36,468 nucleotides of DNA from Bacteroidota bacterium (GTDB lineage Bacteria; Bacteroidota; Bacteroidia; Bacteroidales; VadinHA17): positions 1 to 36,468 of the forward strand of contig QKGI01000041.1 of the NCBI GenBank assembly GCA_003250475.1, written 5' to 3'. The translations under genes were made by a program, and so were the position numbers. The stretch's first letter is position 1. The number at the start of each line of letters is the position of its first letter. The notes under the pieces are model-generated. The model had not been told where the DNA came from, did not search any database, and worked only from the letters and a program-made list of their open reading frames with translations. Positions 10,401 to 18,807 of the stretch are shown piece by piece.

Positions 10401-13400
10401 ACCCACCATCACTACCCTTACGTTGCTCAGGTTCGGATTACCGCTCACAGATATACGGGCATTATCGACGTAGGTAGAATAAATATCCGCCTCGCTCAGT
10501 GTCGAGCCTGCCAGCCGCATGGCTGCATCACGGGCCTGTTTGGCATCCAGCAGCTCAGACAGATCTATGTCCACCTTGTTATCCTCAGGCCATACTATTG
10601 CCCTCTGTTCTTCACTGTCATTGTTGTATCTGCCGTAGGGCGTCAGCTTCAGAGGTATCTCATACTCATAGAAGTTACTGCGGTAATCTGATCCCAGCCT
10701 GACGAAAACCGTCACCTCGTCGTCAAGCAGCGGCTCTCCTATAAGGGCCTCGGCATGTACTTCCAGCTTCAGCCTGCGGTACTGCCTCATATCCAGGGTA
10801 ACGTTCTTATAGGTGGCCCTTGCATCACCGTCAGCGATATCCCTTACTCTCAGGACCATCGATTGCTCATTCAGCTGTCTGAGAGAAGGATTGGCAGGGT
10901 CAATAACACGATCGAAGCCTGGGGGCAGCACATAGTTGACCGGTTCCTTGCCGGCATTCTCCTCTATGCTTACCGAACTGATCTCAAAGGTGCCGTCATC
11001 TTCCTCGGGAATAGTAATGCGTTCGCCTCCCTCAAAGAAAGTGAGGTTGTACTTACGCCATTCGGATCTCACAAGCTCAAGCCGGGCAAAACGCATGATG
11101 AGGTCCTCGTCGAAGTTGCGCATGAACATTCGCAGGAACCTTATCGACTTGAAATCACGTATTGACCCGACGATTTTTTCATAATCGGTGATAGGGATCT
11201 TGAACTGGTACCACTTCACGGGTGACTTCTCCCCGTTAAGGAATGTGGCTGTATACTCAAGCTCATCAACGATAAAGTTCTTTCCCACCACCATATCTTC
11301 AGGCCTGAGACTAACGTGATACTGGTAATAACTCTCCGTCTCGCTCAGGGTATTGTCACGGTTGATATCCTCCATGTCAGGCAACGTTGAGCCACTTGTG
11401 GGATACGATTCGTCAGACATCTCCGAAGTTGGTGAGTTCCCGTCGGTACCGTTAAACTTCTTATATCTGTCGAGGATTCCCAGTTGAAGGAGGTCATAAT
11501 CGGATCCCCTGAAGTAATGGAAATCGTCGTTGGCCGGGTCTTTGAAGATCATGTCGAGAACTTCGGGACTGACAACTGCGCCCACGGTCTGCAGGTAACT
11601 GTCGAAGAACGACACCTCGTCTTCATTGCCAAGACCGTCAAGCCCGACATCCTGGTACCGGCGCGATTCGATGTTGTTGTCAAAGGCATGTACCACAGCC
11701 TGTACGTTTGGCACACGGCCCCATACGGTTGTGTCAACGTTGACGACCAGTGGTGACGTGGGCAGGCCGTTCTCAAACTGTTTTCGCGAGTCGCGGAGTA
11801 TATCTTCAGATATATTTCCGAGGTTGAAGTAAAGGTCACCCCCTTCATGATCGGGATTCTCGACAAACGGATCCATGACCCAGAACTTGAGGTACTGTAT
11901 GTTGGCTGACTCGAAGTCGTTGGTGAGCAGCTCCCTCATCATGCCCCCCCACCTCGTGCGGGGAGAATTGAGCAGCCCGTCGGCATTGAGTCCTGCAGAA
12001 TAAGCACCGGGAAGAACATCAAAATTGTACGGGCCTCTTTCATCCGGATAGAAGGCGACGTTAAGAACGGATATGTTGGTTGGAATGCCGCTGGGAGACT
12101 CTTTGTAGGGGAAGATCTCTGTCTCATATATCTCCCTTACAAAATGGCTCGACTGCAGGTCAGGGTCAGCCCTGATATGATCCGGCGTTGTGGAGCCGTT
12201 ACGCAGAAAGAGCGGGTCAATGACATACCATGCTATCTGTGCCCTGTTGAACCCCGACCGGATATCCTTGCTCAGCCGTGCTTCGGGGAAAAACAGGTCC
12301 TGTCCCTGGGGGACACTGGCAAGCGACCACGCATTAAAGGCCCGGAGATCAAGCGATATCTCACTGGCTTCGAAGTCGTCGATATATACCGCCCCCTCTG
12401 AAGTGATTGCCTTGCTGTGACCCGGGACCAGGTGGGCAAACTCACCAAAGAAATTGACAGATGAGGGTGCCTTGGTCTGGATAAACGGTATCGCGTCAAT
12501 AAGATTGGTCAGGAACTGTGACTCAGCGCGGTACGATGCATCAAAACCATAAATGGTATTCGAGATAGGATCCTCCCCGTAAGTAACCTTCTGTGTATAG
12601 GGCCTCTCGGTCAGCCTTAGGACAGTACCCCCGAGATTGAACCTGTCAGAGAACCGGTAATTAAGGTGTGTCCCTAATAGCGTCTTGGTCTGCAGTCCGA
12701 AGAACTGGTTGCTTTCAAGTGAGACCTGTACCGGTGTCTGTGACTCTATTATGGCCGAGTTGATTATCTTGACAGAGCCCATGTTGTAATCGACAGTGTA
12801 ATCAACATTCTCGGTCAGTGTCACACCCCCGGCCGTTACTTTTACAGATCCTTCCGGGATATTAGCAACATTCAGTTTTATCTCTGACCCCGATGCAGAA
12901 GTGAATTGCCCGCTCAGCAGGTACTTATTCTTTTCTGCCATCTGCCTGGCCACAGTCTGGGTCGAATCATAAAGCTCGGTGAACACATACTTTCTTATCT
13001 GCTCCGGGTCAGTGATATATTTAAGCAGGTGACGACCGAAAGGCTCAAGGACCGGGAAGATGATACGTCCCTTATCAGCCATGACAGTTATGCCGTCAAC
13101 AAAATCGAAGAGCCCGTCGGGCTGCCTGTCAAGCTGTGAGTTAAGCTGATCAAGGCCCAGCGCCTGAAGCAGAACCTTACCGTCAAGAGGCGTGTCGGGA
13201 AGATAGTTCAGAGCATTGCCTGTCTTGTCATCCTGGTAAAGGATATTAACCTCAAAATTCCTGGCTTCAATACGTCCTGATCCGATGTTGTATATGTTCT
13301 TCATCATCAGCTTCCACGTGGGTATCTGGGGGCTCAGGGTCGTCCCCTTTATAAGCTTGAGGATGAGAGCGTCGGGAGCGGTGATGCCATCGGTGGAGAA

Positions 13401-14825
13401 CTCGCCGACCTTGTATACCTGTCCGTTGTAGGTATATTCATAGGCTACAGCCAGCACCTCATCATTGTTGAGTGCCATGTTAAGCGAGATATAACCCAGT
13501 TGCTGGTTGACAGTATACTCGCGTTCAGTCAGTTTACGGGCATTTTCTATCTTTTCATAGTCGCGGCCGATCTGAAAATCAGGGTATAATGCCGCGAATG
13601 CATCCGCCACCTGGTCAATATTCCGCACACTGCTGTAGGTTGTATTAAGCTGTTCATAAAGACCATTGCTGTTGTTTGCCGGGTTCAGAGGGGCACCGGG
13701 AATAACCTGGAACTGCGGAATATTGTTGTAGATGTTTTCCTGATTCTCTGCCAGGTCAAGGAAAGCGACTATGTTACGGTTGCTCACATCTTCAAAACGG
13801 CTGGTCTCGTTGGTGATCCACACCTCGATCTTTTCGATATTCAAACCTGTACTTACGATAGGCAGGTTCTCCAGGGCCCCGTCATAGTCATCCCTGAACT
13901 TCTGTGAGAGGAAGAAGTGACGGTTAGCTTCGTAGCTGTCAGCCGTGATCTCATAATCACTCTGCTGCGATCCGCCCTTAACTTCAACAACCGACGATTC
14001 ACCCTTCTGTTGCGAGAAGACAGTAGTCATCGTCAGCTTGCCAAACTGCAGTTCGGTCTTCAGGCCGAAGAGGCTGTAGCTGCCGGTGATGAGGGTACCG
14101 TTGAGAGGAAGGGTGACATTGCCAGCCTCAATTTTCTTGATGATCTCATCCTCCTTACCGGAATATTCCAGCTTGGTTCGGTTTTCAAACTCGAACATCG
14201 CCTCGGTGTTGTAGTTGATGCCCAGCTGCATCTTATCACCTATTGTGCCGGTGACATTCATCTGTATCTTCTCCTGGAAATCGAATGTAGGTATTGTACG
14301 AAGCCTCTCTGACAATGTGGGGTTCTCAGTATGCGAGATATTTATCCCGAAAATCAGCTCGGCTGAACCCTGGGGAACGATGTTGATCACATTGCTGCCA
14401 AAGATCCGGTCAAAGGTCTCACCCCCAACCTCTATCTGCGGTATAAGTGACGATCTGAATCCTGTGGCATCACCGCTGAGGCTGGCATCCCAGTATTCCC
14501 GCATAGCCTGGTCAAACTCATACCTGCGGTACTCGTCGGGATTCATGTATACCGGCCTGCGGAAATCGAGGCTCCCTACCTTCTGATAGATGATATACTG
14601 GTTGTTACGGCCATCGTACTCGACACTTGTGGTAATATTTGAGGGATTATTGAGGAAGAGTGGCGATGATCTCTTTGCCTCCCATATTAACTCAGGGTCA
14701 GCATTAAGTTTAAGAAGAGTATCGGCAGGGGATGTCTGGGCACCAAGAGTCACGGTTATAAGAGACAGGACAGTAAATAGCCCCACCCTGATCAACAGAC
14801 CTTTATTTTGAAAAGAAAACTGCAA
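7419..14825 (-). CDS. sprA: Type IX secretion outer-membrane translocon SprA (Sov)
   Basis: SprA is the very large outer-membrane beta-barrel through which the Bacteroidota type IX secretion system exports folded cargo; it was first described for Flavobacterium gliding and as Sov in Porphyromonas. The product has 2468 residues, close to the roughly 2400-2500 usual for the family. A signal peptide is visible at about 1-29 (hydrophobic run, then TLGAQTSP). The early segments VYMNPDEYRRYEFDQAMREYW and FDRIFGSNVINIVPQGSAEL, and many amphipathic beta-strand stretches ending in FGFSLRFTLVQ, match SprA. The frame is intact. It lies 13 bases after ruvA, an arrangement recurrent in the phylum. No other type IX component and no C-terminal sorting domain protein was recognised in the window. 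Confidence 0.96.
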   Translation of the reverse strand: MQFSFQNKGLLIRVGLFTVLSLITVTLGAQTSPADTLLKLNADPELIWEAKRSSPLFLNNPSNITTSVEYDGRNNQYIIYQKVGSLDFRRPVYMNPDEYRRYEFDQAMREYWDASLSGDATGFRSSLIPQIEVGGETFDRIFGSNVINIVPQGSAELIFGINISHTENPTLSERLRTIPTFDFQEKIQMNVTGTIGDKMQLGINYNTEAMFEFENRTKLEYSGKEDEIIKKIEAGNVTLPLNGTLITGSYSLFGLKTELQFGKLTMTTVFSQQKGESSVVEVKGGSQQSDYEITADSYEANRHFFLSQKFRDDYDGALENLPIVSTGLNIEKIEVWITNETSRFEDVSNRNIVAFLDLAENQENIYNNIPQFQVIPGAPLNPANNSNGLYEQLNTTYSSVRNIDQVADAFAALYPDFQIGRDYEKIENARKLTEREYTVNQQLGYISLNMALNNDEVLAVAYEYTYNGQVYKVGEFSTDGITAPDALILKLIKGTTLSPQIPTWKLMMKNIYNIGSGRIEARNFEVNILYQDDKTGNALNYLPDTPLDGKVLLQALGLDQLNSQLDRQPDGLFDFVDGITVMADKGRIIFPVLEPFGRHLLKYITDPEQIRKYVFTELYDSTQTVARQMAEKNKYLLSGQFTSASGSEIKLNVANIPEGSVKVTAGGVTLTENVDYTVDYNMGSVKIINSAIIESQTPVQVSLESNQFFGLQTKTLLGTHLNYRFSDRFNLGGTVLRLTERPYTQKVTYGEDPISNTIYGFDASYRAESQFLTNLIDAIPFIQTKAPSSVNFFGEFAHLVPGHSKAITSEGAVYIDDFEASEISLDLRAFNAWSLASVPQGQDLFFPEARLSKDIRSGFNRAQIAWYVIDPLFLRNGSTTPDHIRADPDLQSSHFVREIYETEIFPYKESPSGIPTNISVLNVAFYPDERGPYNFDVLPGAYSAGLNADGLLNSPRTRWGGMMRELLTNDFESANIQYLKFWVMDPFVENPDHEGGDLYFNLGNISEDILRDSRKQFENGLPTSPLVVNVDTTVWGRVPNVQAVVHAFDNNIESRRYQDVGLDGLGNEDEVSFFDSYLQTVGAVVSPEVLDMIFKDPANDDFHYFRGSDYDLLQLGILDRYKKFNGTDGNSPTSEMSDESYPTSGSTLPDMEDINRDNTLSETESYYQYHVSLRPEDMVVGKNFIVDELEYTATFLNGEKSPVKWYQFKIPITDYEKIVGSIRDFKSIRFLRMFMRNFDEDLIMRFARLELVRSEWRKYNLTFFEGGERITIPEEDDGTFEISSVSIEENAGKEPVNYVLPPGFDRVIDPANPSLRQLNEQSMVLRVRDIADGDARATYKNVTLDMRQYRRLKLEVHAEALIGEPLLDDEVTVFVRLGSDYRSNFYEYEIPLKLTPYGRYNNDSEEQRAIVWPEDNKVDIDLSELLDAKQARDAAMRLAGSTLSEADIYSTYVDNARISVSGNPNLSNVRVVMVGVRNPIRTRNPQVDDGAPRSVEVWINELRLSDFREDGGWAANAQMQARLADLGTVNIVGQTSTPGWGSIDKNVSQRSMEQVIQYDLSSNLELGKFFPEKAGVRIPVYMGYSENRIRPQYDPLNPDILLEDVLDNTQTRAERDSILNLSEEYSRRRTLTVSNAGITARGEKPHAWDPANVTVSYAFNEVYNTDPKTEIDVERTYRGGIAYDFDARPKNFMPFQKSGLFSSPVFRLIKDFNIYLFPRHITVRTDIYRYYNEVKTRNINNPGLLIEPVFTKDFQWTRFYDIKYDITKQLKVDFTASSIARIDEPAGGVDRRRYPDLFDSWRDSIMANLGDLGRTTNYYHLLNFNYNVPVNKLPLLSWVTSNARYSARYDWLAGTIFPDSLNINPGNTIKNSNNGQFTVQANLTNLYGKVKFLKEVEASTQPGARRRMSLGYEEVTHTRRGLIFKTGKPRIINHNLKTKDLTVTVTDRDGKPVTGKFDIVSEDRIDYTADSDVTNAVVVIKGRVEKKPGVANILGRYALRGLMALRNVSATYTIEQGHIVPGYLPGTSFLGQQNYQGMSSPGWRFLVGLTDERFFDEAVINGWITTDTILNNAATYSKREQINLRANVEPFPGLRIDLTADRRYSETVSSYLRADRNGNFPDSTRNTRLTGNFTISIVSWGTAFEKIPRSGEYVSETFERFREYTAIISQRRGSERVLVDDTYDPHFDPVTGEQITGLYTSGYGITSGEVLVPAFLAAYTKRDPEKISLSPFPSMMHMMPNWRINFEGLTKFEAVRKIFNSVSLSHQYRSTYTIGSFNTSLYYDPDASGISRIRDLKSNFIPRYEINTVTINEQFSPFINVDLGWKNSLTTRFEYRKSRTVTLNLSSNQVADIRNDEITIGAGYRFDDVSITLRSRTGQRALKSDLNLKLDLSIRDNKTLARKLMEEVNQPVAGQKIFTVGATADYVLSDRFNLQIYADHTMNDPFVANTFLTSNTNFGFSLRFTLVQ

Positions 14826-14838
14826 TCCGGCACCCTGT

Positions 14839-15420
14839 TTATAACAGTTTCAGCGCCCTCCTGACTATCTCCTCCACCTGAAGACTTTTATCCTCCCTGA
14901 GGAGGTTATCAATAACCTTCGCAGCGCTGTTCCTGGCAAATCCAAGCATCACTAATGCAGATAACGATTCTTCGCGTGCAGTATTGTCGGAAAATGCAAT
15001 TATTTCGCCGGAACCGACATGTTTTCCTATTTTGTCTTTAAGGTCTACAATGATCCTCTGAGCCGTTTTTAATCCTATCCCCTTGACAGCCTTTAGGATG
15101 CCCACATCTCCACCGATAATTGCCTCACGAAGTTCAGGGGGTCTGATGGATGACAGCATCATCCGTGCCGTGCCGGCACCCACTCCTGAGACAGTTATGA
15201 GCTGCCTGAACAGATCCCGTTCATTTTCTGAAAAAAAGCCAAAAAGAAGATGAGCGTCTTCACGTATCGCTTCGTGAACAAGTATCTTGCAGGTGGCTGC
15301 TTTATCAAGCTCGGCGTATGTATTAAGTGAAATGTTTATGCTGTAACCTATTCCGTTACACTCAACCACTACATAAGCAGGGTTGAGCTCTGTGATGGTG
15401 CCCTTGATATAGTCGATCAT
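14839..15420 (-). CDS. ruvA: Holliday junction DNA helicase subunit RuvA
   Basis: RuvA binds four-way junctions as a tetramer and loads the RuvB motor for branch migration during recombination and repair. The 193-residue protein has the N-terminal OB-fold (MIDYIKGTITELNPAYVVVE), two helix-hairpin-helix motifs (GVGAGTARMM near 79-88 and GIGLKTAQRII near 114-124) and a C-terminal RuvB-interacting domain (about 145-193) joined by a short linker. The start codon overlaps the pdxA stop (ATGA), indicating translational coupling. Neither ruvB nor ruvC is adjacent. Confidence 0.97.
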   Translation of the reverse strand: MIDYIKGTITELNPAYVVVECNGIGYSINISLNTYAELDKAATCKILVHEAIREDAHLLFGFFSENERDLFRQLITVSGVGAGTARMMLSSIRPPELREAIIGGDVGILKAVKGIGLKTAQRIIVDLKDKIGKHVGSGEIIAFSDNTAREESLSALVMLGFARNSAAKVIDNLLREDKSLQVEEIVRRALKLL

Positions 15421-16523
15421 AATGCTTGGTCATAGTTATCCGGCTCGGGCGGCAGCTCGTCAACATGGTCAGGGTGGATCTCTATCTTTTGCGGCTGGAG
15501 CGGGTTGCGCCGGAGTTCTTCATATATCTGCCTGTTGCGGTAAATATCACATGCAGCATATATCGCCTGGCGCATGGAGTTACCCGAAGCCTCGTTTTTT
15601 CCTGTGATATCGAAGGCGGTTCCGTGGACCGGCGATGTGCGTATCACCGGCAAACCGGCAGTGAAGTTGACTCCCGTATCAAAGGCAAGGGCTTTGAAGG
15701 CCCCCATACCCTGGTCATGATACATTGCAAGCACAGCATCAAAACGCCTGAAGGCTCCCGAGCCAAAGAAACCGTCTGATGAATATGGCCCGAAAGCAAG
15801 AATACCCTCCTCATTCGCTCTGTTTATGGCAGGTATGATTATATCCTTCTCTTCCGTACCTAACAGACCGCCGTCACCGGCATGAGGGTTAAGGCCAAGG
15901 ACACCTATGCGTGGTCCCCGGATGGCAAAGTCCTGCAGTAAAGACCGGTTGAGGAGCCTCAGCTTACCCAGCAGAAGCTCGATAGTGATGGCTCCGGGGA
16001 CATCCCTGAGGGAGAGATGCTCGGTGGCAAACCCAATCTTCATGCTCTCACTGATCATGAGCATCAGCACCTCTGGTGAGCTGACCTTTGACCTCAGATA
16101 ATCAGTATGCCCTGTAAAACGGAATTTGTCAGACTGGATGTTATGCTTGTCTATGGGAGCAGTCACAAGAATGTCGATTTTACCTCCCGCAAGATCGGCC
16201 ACGGCACTCTCCAGCGAAGCCAGGGAGGCCTCTCCGCCCTCGGGCGTTGATTTGCCAAGCTCAACGCGTACCTCATCGCCCAGACAGTTGATCAGGTTCA
16301 CTTTTTTGGGGTGAGCCTCATCCGCCGACCTTATGTTATTGAAGTTAAAGTTATTAATATTAAGCACCTTGCGATGATAGGCCGCCACTTTTGGTGATCC
16401 ATAGATAACAGGGACACACAGATCGGTGATGGATGAGTCAGTCAATGCTTTCATGATGATCTCGTATCCAATACCGTTGATATCGCCCTGCGTTATACCG
16501 GCAATTATATTTCTCTTCTCCAT
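15417..16523 (-). CDS. pdxA: 4-hydroxythreonine-4-phosphate dehydrogenase PdxA
   Basis: PdxA oxidises 4-phosphohydroxy-threonine in the DXP-dependent route to pyridoxal phosphate, just before PdxJ. The chosen ATG at 16521-16523 gives 368 residues beginning MEKRNIIAGITQGDINGIG, where the family normally starts; an upstream in-frame ATG at 16580 would add 19 residues with no family resemblance. Conserved features include the TGHTDYL metal/substrate segment, LGLNPHAGDGG, AMYHDQGMGAFKAL and VRTSPVHGTAFDI. The gene heads a leftward block with ruvA (4-base overlap) and sprA, and is divergent from mqnC, with 126 bases between start codons. It shares the DXP precursor pool with dxr, encoded 5 kb away, though they are not co-transcribed. 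Confidence 0.95.
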   Translation of the reverse strand: MEKRNIIAGITQGDINGIGYEIIMKALTDSSITDLCVPVIYGSPKVAAYHRKVLNINNFNFNNIRSADEAHPKKVNLINCLGDEVRVELGKSTPEGGEASLASLESAVADLAGGKIDILVTAPIDKHNIQSDKFRFTGHTDYLRSKVSSPEVLMLMISESMKIGFATEHLSLRDVPGAITIELLLGKLRLLNRSLLQDFAIRGPRIGVLGLNPHAGDGGLLGTEEKDIIIPAINRANEEGILAFGPYSSDGFFGSGAFRRFDAVLAMYHDQGMGAFKALAFDTGVNFTAGLPVIRTSPVHGTAFDITGKNEASGNSMRQAIYAACDIYRNRQIYEELRRNPLQPQKIEIHPDHVDELPPEPDNYDQAL

Positions 16524-16584
16524 ATTGGTTTCATTCTGGGGAGCAGCCAGGAAGCTGCTCAGGGTGGTAAAGTTAATCAAATTA

Positions 16585-16616
16585 TTGAATGATTTGGCTT
16601 TAATATATTACCTTTG
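16585..16616 (+). promoter_or_regulatory. Promoter of mqnC
   Basis: A TTG at 16585-16587 and TACCTTTG at 16609-16616 (-7, exact TAnnTTTG) are separated by 21 bases. The predicted start near 16622 gives a leader of about 28 nucleotides that includes the strong ribosome-binding site. Confidence 0.6.
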
Positions 16617-16636
16617 CCTCTCCGCTGAAAATACGC

Positions 16637-16646
16637 AGGAGGTGAT
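16637..16646 (+). promoter_or_regulatory. Complete Shine-Dalgarno sequence before mqnC
   Basis: AGGAGGTGAT pairs with all ten bases of the conserved 16S rRNA tail (ATCACCTCCT). The GGAGG core ends 7 bases before the ATG at 16650, an ideal distance. It fixes the mqnC start. Such a long match is unusual in Bacteroidota, where most genes lack a recognisable Shine-Dalgarno. Confidence 0.75.
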
Positions 16647-16649
16647 AGG

Positions 16650-17741
16650 ATGGGAGCCAGAGAATATTTATATGAGAAGGTCAGCAAAGGTGAGCGTATC
16701 ACTGCCGGGGAGGCTCTCAGCCTGGTGGAAGAGGCCCCGCTGGCAGAGCTTATGTACCTTGCCGACAACATCCGGCGCAGGCTTCATCCCGGCAACAGGG
16801 TTGGATGGATGATTGACCGTAATGTGAACATCACCAATATCTGTTTCTCTCAGTGCCGGTTCTGCAACTTTTGCCGCACGTCGCGGAGTGAGGATGCATA
16901 TGTGACCTCTGACGCCTGGTACGACCTCAAGATAAAGGAGATGAGATCTCTGGGTGGCAACCAGCTTCTTCTGCAGGGAGGCATGAACCCGGCTCTCGGG
17001 CTGGATTATTATATCTCCCTCTTCAGGGGACTGAAACAACGGTGGCCAGGGCTTAAGCTTCATGCTCTGGGACCACCGGAGATTGTGTTCCTTGCAAGAA
17101 AGGAGAGGTTAAGCTACCGTGAGGTACTCCTGGCCCTGTGCGATGCCGGACTTGACTCACTCCCCGGTGCCGGGGCAGAGATACTCTCTGACAGGGTCAG
17201 GAAGATAGTCTCTCCTGCCAAGGCAACGACAGACGACTGGCTCAGTGTGATGCGCGAGGCACACAGGCTGAACCTGCCGACATCAGCCACAATGATGTTC
17301 GGCCATGTCGAGACTATGGCAGAAAGGATAGAGCACCTGGTGTTATTACGAGAACTGCAGGATGAGAGGCCTGAAGGTCACGACGGCTTCATAACCTTCA
17401 TCCCCTGGCCCTTCATGGACCGCGGCACCGTTCTGGCAGAGCAGGACGGCATACACAGTAATGTCACCGCCCCGGAATACCTTAGAATGATTGCCATCAG
17501 CAGGATCGTACTGGATAACATCCCCAACCTGCAGTCGTCAATACTTACTGTAGGTCGTGATACCGCTATGATTTCACTGCATGGAGGAGCTAATGACCTC
17601 GGATCGGTGATGATAGAAGAAAATGTTGTCAGCGCTGCCGGCGACTCTTTTCGTGTCAGCCCTTCAGACATGAAGCAGATCATCCATGACGCCGGATTCG
17701 TCGCTGTAAGACGAGACCAGCGTTACATGCCTGTCGAATAA
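16650..17741 (+). CDS. mqnC: Cyclic dehypoxanthinyl futalosine synthase MqnC
   Basis: MqnC is a radical SAM enzyme that cyclises dehypoxanthinyl futalosine in the futalosine route to menaquinone. The 363-residue protein has the radical SAM cluster motif CFSQCRFC (CxxxCxxC), followed by NFCR. LHALGPPEI, GLDSLPGAGAEIL, ATMMFGHVETMAERIEHL and FIPWPFMDRGT are characteristic of MqnC rather than of its paralogue MqnE, and GANDLGSVMIEENVVSAAG matches the C-terminal region. The loop reads GAGAEIL where I recall GGGAEIL. It stands alone as a rightward transcript with its own promoter and an exceptionally strong ribosome-binding site, and converges on the DUF4837 gene with only 15 bases between stops. 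Other mqn genes are not in the window. Confidence 0.9.
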   Translation: MGAREYLYEKVSKGERITAGEALSLVEEAPLAELMYLADNIRRRLHPGNRVGWMIDRNVNITNICFSQCRFCNFCRTSRSEDAYVTSDAWYDLKIKEMRSLGGNQLLLQGGMNPALGLDYYISLFRGLKQRWPGLKLHALGPPEIVFLARKERLSYREVLLALCDAGLDSLPGAGAEILSDRVRKIVSPAKATTDDWLSVMREAHRLNLPTSATMMFGHVETMAERIEHLVLLRELQDERPEGHDGFITFIPWPFMDRGTVLAEQDGIHSNVTAPEYLRMIAISRIVLDNIPNLQSSILTVGRDTAMISLHGGANDLGSVMIEENVVSAAGDSFRVSPSDMKQIIHDAGFVAVRRDQRYMPVE

Positions 17742-17756
17742 AGGTATTGTTCCGTT

Positions 17757-18740
17757 TTACTGAGATACTTTTCTGACAGTATACATGAGAGCCTCCACCT
17801 GCCTGAGGAGCTCCCTCTTCTTCTCCTTCGGGGCATAAACGAAGCCTGTAACCACTACTGCACGCGAGGTCGCCTGGTCAATAAAAGCATATGAGATAAA
17901 CGGTCCTCCCATATAGCCGCCCTCCAGTGTCCAAAGACCTCTCATCTCAATATAGTCGGTGTCATTACGCCGGAAAGACCGGCAGCTTACAGGTATCTGC
18001 TGCTCAATAACCATAAATGACCCTCCGTCAGGACCCTTCACCTCGGCAGACATGACCTTCTGCGTAAGGTCGGCAAGCTCCACGCATCCTATGCGGGAGG
18101 CAGGTCTGTCAACAACGGAGACAATCACTGACTGTGTGGTGGTGGGGGTCTCGGCAGAGATCATCATGATCCCTTCCCTGTTAAAGTCAGGTTTATAACC
18201 TGCGGGACGCACCATCTCCCATCTCAGGTCTCCGGCGGTGACAACGCTTCTCTCCTTACCGGCTGACCGGGTAAGCCATGTCGTAAGTCTCTCACGCTCG
18301 GCATCATTGACAGAACGCCTGATCTCCTCCCCGTTCTCACGGATGGTAGCTGCGATAGATGCCGTATCAGGTGCTGTGACAACGACAACGAGCTGAGTCT
18401 CTGCCCACCTGTTGCGTCTGAACGTCACACCGGCTTCAGCCTCCCTTTCCTCCTTCACGAGAAGGATATTACGGTGAGAGACATATATGTCACGGAAACC
18501 GGCTGTGTTGACAGGAATAAGTTTGAATACCGGCTCAGGCTGAGGTAACCCGATCAGGACCGCGCCAAGCTGCTCCCTGACAGCCTCCCCGGGACTTCCG
18601 TTCCACATTTTCTTGTCCATGACTACAATGACCTCGCCTGCAGTACCCGTCACATTGGGAAGAGTCCTTGTCAGTGACGAATCACCACAAGAAGCTGTAA
18701 CGACCATCAGCAGGGTAAATAACAATGGATAGTTTCTCAT
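17757..18740 (-). CDS. DUF4837 family protein, probable lipoprotein
   Basis: This protein matches, from memory, the Bacteroidota-restricted DUF4837 family, which has no established function. From the chosen ATG at 18738-18740 it has 327 residues beginning MRNYPLLFTLLMVVTASCGDSS, a signal peptide ending in Cys18, which suggests lipid modification and export to the periplasm or a membrane, though ASC is not a perfect lipobox. A further upstream ATG at 18776 would add 12 residues but lies inside the terminator stem at 18763-18786, so the internal start is preferred. The remainder is mixed alpha/beta without recognised catalytic motifs. Proximity to tatA recurs in Bacteroidota, but the terminator between the two argues against simple co-transcription here. 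Confidence 0.8.
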   Translation of the reverse strand: MRNYPLLFTLLMVVTASCGDSSLTRTLPNVTGTAGEVIVVMDKKMWNGSPGEAVREQLGAVLIGLPQPEPVFKLIPVNTAGFRDIYVSHRNILLVKEEREAEAGVTFRRNRWAETQLVVVVTAPDTASIAATIRENGEEIRRSVNDAERERLTTWLTRSAGKERSVVTAGDLRWEMVRPAGYKPDFNREGIMMISAETPTTTQSVIVSVVDRPASRIGCVELADLTQKVMSAEVKGPDGGSFMVIEQQIPVSCRSFRRNDTDYIEMRGLWTLEGGYMGGPFISYAFIDQATSRAVVVTGFVYAPKEKKRELLRQVEALMYTVRKVSQ

Positions 18741-18762
18741 TTTTACCTCAGTTTGAAATAAA

Positions 18763-18786
18763 AAGCCTGCACTCACATGCAGGCTT
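18763..18786 (-). terminator. Intrinsic terminator downstream of tatA
   Basis: A perfect 9-bp stem (AAGCCTGCA at 18763-18771 with its complement at 18778-18786) with a 6-base loop. On the minus strand the second arm runs into TTTTTATTT, a classical terminator. It follows the tatA stop by about 21 bases and precedes the DUF4837 start by about 22. Confidence 0.85.
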
Positions 18787-18807
18787 ATGCTTAAGATTAA
18801 TTTATTC

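Noticed and set aside
16650-17741. Assignment as MqnE rather than MqnC
   Set aside because: The GLDSLPGxGAEIL, TATMMFGHVET-like and EENVVSAAG segments match MqnC, and the LHALGPPEI segment differs from what I recall of MqnE.
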